Part shown: one piece after another, positions 56,773 to 64,000 of the stretch
Numbering within the stretch: position 1 is the stretch's first letter
Layout of the letters: every line of letters starts with the position of its first letter
From: Cudoniella acicularis
Taxonomy: Eukaryota > Ascomycota > Leotiomycetes > Helotiales > Helotiaceae
Direction of reading: 5' to 3'
Assembly: GCA_013054445.1 (NCBI GenBank)
Contig: JAAMPI010000005.1
Span: 50,519 to 114,518, forward strand
DNA length: 64,000 nucleotides
Notes under the pieces: model-generated
What the model was told of the DNA's origin: nothing
The model's database searches: none
What the model saw: the letters and a program-made list of their open reading frames with translations, nothing else
Made by a program: the position numbers and the translations under genes

Positions 56773-59700
56773 ATGGAAGACCGCCGTTTACCTCGTGGCC
56801 CAGGTTTGTTCATCTCCTGTTCTGAAAACTTCACTCTCACCGTTTTGTTATTCGTTGTAGTACCCGATGCTAACATGTCCGGTTGCTCCAGGAAAGACTG
56901 CCCCGAGGTTGATCAATGATTTGTTGGATTATGATCCCAAATATCGGGAGCAAAGAGGTGGCAAGAATATCCTGGCAGATGTTGCTCAACGCTTCCGCAC
57001 TGTCGCGACCCCAAGAAAGCGCCCGACTGATTGTCGGCATGCTCTCATGAAGATTGTCCCTAATACTGTGGCTCCGGTCTCGGACGATGAACAGCCCAAC
57101 GGAGATACGAAATACGTGGTGTCGACGTTCTGCCAAAGATGTCGGTACCATTTTGACATAACTGTAGACTTTACTCGATGGAAGGACCATCAGACTCCCT
57201 GCAAGTTGTCTGACCCGGAAAATCCCATGCACCACCTCCAGCTTGTCGAATCAATATACACAAAAGACCAACCAGATCGCCTTCAAGCGAGCAAATACAA
57301 CCCTACACTCGAACTTCATCTATTTTCATGCTCTAGGAAAACATGTCCGGTTCAGGTCGACATAAAAATCTCTGCCCCTAGGCTTATCAGAAGCATGTTG
57401 GGTCCTATAATGGACAACACAAAACTTCACGCCCGCGGAGCAAAGGAGATCCAAAAAGACCCACAGAGATATACTGGCCTTCAACCCGTGACTGCAGCTG
57501 TGGCTTTGGGCTACCTAAAAACTTATCTCGCGGATGCTAGAGCTGCGCGGAATCAGCCAGGACCCAAACGAATAGCAAAGAGGAACAAGAAATACGCTCT
57601 CGCATTTGGCACTGAATGTGATACGCTCTTCGAGTACTTGGATTTTAAGACAATAAAGGAGGATACCCAGGAGCCTGATGTAAGTATGCCGGATCTGGAA
57701 CTATTCGCTTCTGGCATTGTCAGGTGACGAAAGCCTTCTCGCGAGGCGTCCTCATCTATCTCTACTAACATTCACTTTTTAGGAAGAGCCGGCCTACTTT
57801 TGGAGGCCTCCTGTTATCACCGACACGAACAGTCAATTTATCGATGATGTGATAACTGAGCTGGATGTACTGCTAGCAGATAGATCACCAAGTGAGCAGC
57901 AAGCATCAAACATCCGTGTGGCATATCATCCTCTGCCTGCGTTGAAGGACATTGAGCGAAGCCTCGGCTACTTTGATTATCCCAAGCGATCGAGAACAGT
58001 CGATCTGTCCAAGGAGGAACATCCATACTACCTCAGCCTAGGAGCTGTGGACGACTTTACCGACGAGCTGCTGACGTGGGCCTACGACTGTCAGTGCGAG
58101 TGCGACCCAGCAAATAAACCTTATTATTTGGATTGTTTAGAGGATCTTGCCAAAGGTCGAGGAAGTCCGGACTTGCAGATGAAAGTTGTCATGGCTACTT
58201 CTGCTGGTGAATTTGGGCTGAAAGCCATTGAAGATGCTTACAAGTTTTTTGGACTGGATCCAGGCACGAAAGAGGGAGACGACCATATCATGGGACTTTA
58301 CAAGTCAAGAATTGCTTCCGCTCCACGACAAAAAGATGAGGCAAGGAATTGTCTTTTTGCTATTGCCAAAGCGCGAAATTCTGCTAAAATTGAGGCCCTT
58401 GCGAATGATAAAACTATGTCACATGAAGAAGCGCTTGAATTTTTTGGTGTTTCATCTGACACCCCTTCTGACAGTATTGGAGCTGCTGCTGTTGTTATGG
58501 TAAGCCTTTTTCATGCTCGAAGATTTGGATCTTTCACGTCAGCAGACTGTTGACTTAGATACAGGCATTGGATGCGGATAAGTCCAAAGTAACAAGAGCG
58601 CTTCGAGTCATCGCAAACCAGCGTAATGATTCTATGTTGAAACAGGCGGCCTTGGACATGGAGACCGGGAATCGAAATACGATGCTTGATGTTGGCGAGG
58701 CATACAGTCGTCTTCAAATAAGCAACCGAACTGTTCCAGATGAGACGATCTTCGCCTATTACCAAAGTCTCACTAGCGATGCGGCCCCTGGGTCGAAAGA
58801 CAGTTTTTCCGAAGCCCTAAGGGCTATCGCTACGGAAAGAAACAGCAACTTCTTATTTACGAAGCTTGATGATCCGAATGCAATTGTTCAAGCAGGACCA
58901 AGTACAGCAGATCAACCAATAGGCCTTGACAATATTGGCAACACTTGTTATCTCAACAGCCTTCTTCAATACTACTACACTGTCCAACCAGTTCGCAATG
59001 TGGTCATGGATTTCCAAAATCACCGCATGAGTCTTAATGACGAAGATATTAAGAAGAAGCGAGTTGGTGGCCGAATTGTTGCAAAGCCCGAGATCATCAA
59101 AGCTCAAAAATGTAAGCTGCCAGATCCCGGATCCTTTGCTTAGCTAACGATTTTTAGTTGTGGATGAGTTGCACAATCTCTATGAAAATCTCAAGACAGC
59201 TTCGACACGTTCCATTAAACCCACAAGAGAGCTTGCGGAATTGACAATATTCAGCTCAGCTGCAGAAGCGAACTTTCGCAGAGCATCTATCAGCAGTCCA
59301 AGTGGCCCACCTAACCTAGCCTCTATCCTCGATAACTCTTTAGAGAGGCCAGTGTATGGACCTCACCTTCCTCCTCCGCCTACGCGGCCATCACCCTCGC
59401 CTGTTGAAGACGATATTGAGATGGTAGACCATCCAAATGAGAAGAACGGCGACAACGGTGATAATGGTGACGATAGCAGTGAAGCCACATTGGTCGATAT
59501 GGACTCCCTTCCTAGCTATAGTGATGCCACGGCCAAAGATGGTGAAAAGCTTCTTAGAAGTGAAAAGGACCAGGCAGCTCACGACACTTCGGCAGATGGC
59601 GATGCTGTCATGGTCAATGGTGAGGATTTTGCAAGTGGAGAAAAGTCATTGTCTGTTCCGGAAAAACAACCACCATTGCCGCCACGAAACAAGTCAGGTC

Positions 59701-60989
59701 TCGTCATACAAACCAATGATTCTAGGAATCTCATATCGGATGATGAGTTATGGAAATTCGGTTCCCAGCAAGATGTGACAGAGGTTATTGGCAACGTCAA
59801 TTTCCGCTTACAATGTGCTATAAAACCAACAAGTATCGACGAGCGTTCGGGAGAACAAATTGACGTTGTCAGAGATACTCTTTATGGATCGAATGCCGTT
59901 TATCTTCAGAAGTCCGAAAGAGCCCCCGAGCAAAAAGTGGAAGCTTGGGCGAATCTGATTATATTTCCTGCTCCAACAGGGACCCGGGATATCTACGAGG
60001 CGCTCGACGTGGTTTTCGACGAACAAATGGTTGAAATTGACAATACTACCGCCGCACAACACGCATCTATCTACAAACTACCTCCTATCCTACACATCCA
60101 GATACAACGCACGGCGTTTGATTCGGTGAAACAAATTGCTTCTAAGAATCGGAATCCTGTCACGTTCCCAGAAACAATCTACCTTGACAGGTATTTAGAC
60201 TCTGAAGATCCAGAATCAACCTTAATGCGCCGACGCCGTGAGACATGGAAGTGGAAAGCACAGCTTAGAGATCTCGAGGCTAGGCAGGCAGCTCTTCACG
60301 ATGCCGAAGCAGAGCTCTCTGTGCCAGATGCACTGATGGCTGGGAAAGAGTTTCTCATCGGCCTGCAGGAGACGGAAGAACTCAAAGATATATCAACTTC
60401 TCCAACACTTCCTGATCAACTCGAGGAACGAACCGCGCAAGTCGCTGAAGAACTTGGAGCTATCAGCAAAGAAATCGCCGGTATCAAGCAGAACTTGACG
60501 GAGCAATTTACAGATATGCGCCAATATGAGTACAAGCTGCAAGCAGTTTTTATTCATCGTGGCGAAGCTGGCGGTGGGCATTATTGGGTTTACATCTACG
60601 ATTTCGAAAATGACATCTGGCGTGAATACAATGATGAGTACGTCACAGAAGTCAAGGACCGGAGGCGAATTTTTGATCACCAAGGTGGAGCTGGGGGAAC
60701 GCCTTACTACCTGGCCTACGTGAGAAGTGCAGATCGGAAGAATCTAGTTGAAGCTGTCTGTAGAGAAGTACCTGAGGTGCAGGAAGTGCAACAGACGGAT
60801 CCAAGTAGCGATTGGCTTGAGGAAGGTCAAGATGTCTGCATGGCGATTGATACCGACGACGAGAATGATAATACTAGGCATGTCGAACATGCGAAACCGA
60901 GACCACTACGACCGAAACCTGCTGCAGACATTGCAGGATGGGATACAAGTATGGGTAGTGATCTGGATGCGAATGGCCGAGAATGGTAG
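56773..60989 (+). CDS. UBP2: Ubiquitin carboxyl-terminal hydrolase 2 (Ubp2-type deubiquitinase)
   Basis: Five exons (56773-56803, 56892-57679, 57783-58499, 58565-59111, 59158-60989) join to 1,304 residues. The tiny first exon (MEDRRLPRGP) reads into GKTAPRLINDLLDYDP across an 88-nt intron with GTTTGT donor and GCTAAC branch point; I prefer it to the ATG at 56867, which lies inside that intron. Two CxxC-like pairs occur near FCQRCRYHFD. The USP catalytic domain starts at IGLDNIGNTCYLNSLLQYYY (catalytic Cys about residue 640), and its His box is GGGHYWVYIYDFENDIWREY near the end. Between them is a long acidic, Pro-rich insert. Yeast Ubp2 removes K63-linked ubiquitin chains, works with Rup1 and opposes the ligase Rsp5. 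The size matches the family (1,272 residues in yeast). Confidence 0.95.
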
Positions 60990-63900
60990 ACGATGACTGT
61001 ACGAGTATAAAAGATGGCGGCAGTCATCCTCGTTTCCGCACATGTGCGAATTACCAACGAGGATGATCGGATCCACTGAAACATGAATTTGGGAGGACCG
61101 CCTTGATTCGATGATATCCACTTCACTTCTGGCTTGTATTTTGACACTTTCCACGGGGGCAAGGAGTCCATTTTACGAGCGAGCGCTTGCACCTGCATCA
61201 TTGGTAGTTATGGGTTATGAAACATGCGCATTAGAATTAGCTGGCTGCCTGCTTTTGACTAGCCAGACATAGGAATGAATAAACGGTACATTTTTGCCGC
61301 GCACATAGCGTTTCTTGTGTCTATGACTTTGCAAGTAATTTCAAAAGGCAACTTTCAGTGATTCCTAAATTTAAAGATCAAGTATTATTTATACCTCTGG
61401 TAGAAATTTTGACCTCCTTTTCGCAATTGATCCTGAAGCGAGTTACTCCTTTAGGCTTCTTTCGAAGTTGAGTGGACCTTGCCCTTTGAAGACTCCCCAA
61501 AATTCGATCCTATACCTCGGACTGATTCTTAATCAGTTAACATAACACATAACAAAGAATGAATGGTATCAACTCGAAAGGTTGATCAAATTAATTCGAG
61601 GAGGCCCACTAGGCTCTATGAAGTTCTCTAAGAGCAGAACGCGGGCTCCGCTTTTCTTGGTGGCGTGACAGTGGTGTCAAGACTGCCTCTTCTCGTGCTG
61701 TTCTAATTCTAAAATCCTGGCTCATCCCTTTCTCTCACTCTCTTCCTTGCGATTACCCCAGCTTGACAGCCCTTACTAATATATAACAGAATCAAAAATC
61801 CCGTCAGGTTTTGTTTGTCAATCCTAAAGATTTCATCCTTCACCGATTTCCCAAGGTTGAGTAACTACAACTAGACCTAGCTAGCAAGTGGAGATAACAG
61901 CTACTGTGGAATATATGGTCTTTTTGTGTTTATGTACAAGGTGGTTAAGGTGAGCAAATATACTCATTCATAGTTTGGAATACTTCTGAGCGGGTGACGG
62001 TTCTGTTGACAGCAGCGTTACATTTGGCAACAATGAATGGTCATGAGAAATGATAGCAATAACGCTACTATATTACTTAATAATGTGGTTTTATTGTTCC
62101 TTGCTCCGGAATTAGGAGACAATTGTGTGTGCGAATCGATCAATACTGATGAAATCGTATCCCTGTTCGGCTTCTATTCTAAGTCATGAATGGTAAAATA
62201 CACTTTTATATTTTTCTAAAATCGCTGCGAATGGGAATTCCAAAAAGAAAGAAAAATCAAGCATCGTGCTTTGCTGGTGGCAAGAATATAACTGCTTTGA
62301 TTTTTTGTATTCTACCCGAAAGTTAAGGTGTCATATCTTCGAGGTGTTTTTAGCAATTTCGAGGACGTAGACTGATAGATATAGGAGAGAAATCCGGAGC
62401 GCCACACTCCTTAGAATGAAACCCACATGTTCTATCAAAGTTAAGTCTTAGCTTCGTTTTAATATTATTATTATTGAAATAGGGCATATGTATATGTGCC
62501 AGCGAAGCAGTGGTTCACCTGTAATCTGTTCCTCCTCAACAAACGAGATCTCAAGGGTTACACTTACTGCACAGAGAGTGTGCATCTCCCTCACGTACTC
62601 GTAACAAGTCGACTATCGATCAGCCTCTAAAAGAATAGATCTAGACCTCCTTTAACCCAGAATCATAGCAATTTAGAGCGATGCCACGCCAAGAACAATA
62701 AAGGTAAAAAAAAAGGCGTGGAAGTGGCCGAGTGGCAGTAAAAGTGTTGAAAGGCAATAACAGAGATAAGTGACAGTATGTTCCGTCATCCCGTTCTAGA
62801 AAAGGAATAAATGGCAGCAAAGGATCTAGAACCAAAACTAGAGATACCGTTATAAGTCTAATTGAATCCAGAGAATAAGATGTCGATTTTACTAGCCAAA
62901 GGGGCCTCTGTTGGGTAAGTGGCGTCGGAAGAGCACCGCGGTTTGTTTAGGTAAGAGACGACTGCATGTAAACATGTGGTCGAGACGGAGAGGTTGATGC
63001 TTGTGTTACGGCGTGGAAATTCAAGTAGGAAAGCTTCGAGTTTCCCTTGTAACGTGGTAATTGTTGGAAGTGACTTTGATGGAATGCACGGGTTCGAGGT
63101 TATAAAAAGATAGGATACGGAGAAGGGGGAAGCACTATTTCCCGACTATAGCCAATCTTCTATGTTGGAAATGTGATATCATTCAAACTGATGATCAATC
63201 AGGCAGAAAAAGCGAAGGAACTGTATGTTTGTGTCCACAGCTTTTTATTGTAATTTCTCTTTTTAACCTCGGTGTTGATGTTAATTTCTAAAGCCATGAG
63301 GTCACTAACTACCTAATCATCAACTCGTTTCACATCACCCCTTTCTCCTAGGTTTGTTTCTTATGCCTGAAAGCATGATAACTTTCATCGTACTGCCACA
63401 ATGTGGTCGTGTTCGCAATCATTAAATGTGAATAAATCAGCCGGCCCATACCAAAACACGGACGTCATCCTCTGTGGATCTCTCTCTTAGATCCATGCGG
63501 CGTGAAAAGCGCAGAATTCCGAAAGCTTGAAAGCATATAATTCGTGTCTCATGACATATTCTCCAACGGCGCTCAGGCCCATCATCGTATTCTTAAAACT
63601 CATATAAGAGTAATGTTTCAATAATCCATTAAATCAAACGCAAAACCAGCGCGGATATATTTTCGCTTCTTGACAATATCGAAGCTAGACTTTTGAAAGA
63701 GGGACAAATCCCCTTCTCGAGTCGATATAAGTTGTGTGGAGAGTACAAAAATTAAAGGGCAAGTCCAACAATATTTGGCAATATATTGATATCATCTTTC
63801 AAAGACTAGGACCGCCAGTTTGACCGTCTCTTAAACTCCGGACTCCTGGGCCAGAAATTGTTGAATATATGTAGTATATCGTAAAGGTACCTGGGGCCAC

Positions 63901-64000
63901 GCGATCCATGGTAATAGGAAATATGGAATAGATATAATTGTTAGAGAGGGGTTTGACTGTTCAGGCCGCGTTTTTATTGGGAAGGCTGAGACTGTTGCGA
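60990..64000. other. Gene-free right end, about 3 kb, largely AT-rich
   Basis: No gene is supported on either strand. The first 200 bases are the UBP2 3' flank. Further on the sequence is AT-rich with frequent stops; simple tracts include an ATT run near 62462-62475 and an A-run at 62707-62715. The longest frame (62641-62835, minus) has no recognisable content. It may contain the promoter of a gene beyond the window or decayed repeats. Confidence 0.55.

Noticed and set aside
56867..56891. ATG at 56867 as the UBP2 start
   Set aside because: This stretch contains a GCTAAC branch point and a CAG acceptor, and the upstream exon (MEDRRLPRGP) joins in frame to the conserved GKTAPRL.
1..64000. CRISPR arrays, insertion sequences, operons, Shine-Dalgarno sites
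   Set aside because: The window is clearly eukaryotic; no regularly spaced repeats or bacterial signals are seen.

Overview
This is a stretch of nuclear chromosome from a filamentous ascomycete (Pezizomycotina). The evidence is many short spliceosomal introns (about 50-100 nt, GTAAGT/GTATGT-type donors, CTAAC/CTAAT-like branch points), genes on both strands with no operons, and the gene set: a White Collar-1 photoreceptor, a CFEM protein, a metacaspase, a complex I 21.3 kDa subunit, Tan1, Ubp2 and a Pcp1-type spindle pole body protein. The protein flavour suggests Leotiomycetes, but that is an impression and not shown by a tree. Twenty protein genes or gene pieces can be supported; two of them are only partly resolved.

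Layout. 0-5 kb: the 3' end of a GH76 cell-wall mannosidase (DFG5/DCW1 type), a small secreted CFEM protein and the CBS-domain phosphatase regulator Sds23. 5.9-9.5 kb: importin beta-3 (Kap121/Pse1). 10.9-14.5 kb: the blue-light receptor WC-1, interrupted by one extra T in a T-run. 16-18.4 kb: a PP28/PDAP1 phosphoprotein (minus) and a small cysteine-motif protein of unclear model. 19.8-22.9 kb: a stand-alone EasG-like festuclavine-dehydrogenase relative and the tRNA acetylation factor Tan1. 25-33 kb: an uncharacterised conserved protein, an ecdysoneless/SGT1-family protein (minus), and divergently from it a Pcp1/Spc110-type spindle pole body scaffold. 33.4-35.2 kb: a metacaspase (minus). 35.2-42.8 kb: a gene-poor stretch. 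42.8-48.8 kb: an uncharacterised conserved protein (minus) and a Ser/Thr-rich single-pass membrane protein. 50.1-56.2 kb: cofactor-independent phosphoglycerate mutase (minus), Mediator subunit 9 (plus), tubulin-folding cofactor C (minus) and a complex I subunit (minus, with a one-base frame break). 56.8-61 kb: deubiquitinase Ubp2. 61-64 kb: AT-rich sequence without a recognisable gene.

Most of these are single-copy housekeeping genes with unrelated roles: nuclear import, transcription, mitochondrial respiration, glycolysis, tubulin folding, spindle pole, tRNA modification and ubiquitin removal. I see no biosynthetic cluster, no transposon with readable coding capacity, no CRISPR and no confident tRNA. 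The points most worth a second look are the two one-base frame breaks at homonucleotide runs in conserved genes (wc-1 and the complex I subunit), a strong imperfect hairpin in a long metacaspase intron, a signal-peptide-like ORF separated from the membrane-protein ORF by one in-frame TGA, two short-unit tandem repeats, and the 7.6 kb gene-poor stretch. I did not find a convincing new biological system. Exon borders were placed by eye from splice consensus, frame continuity and family expectation.
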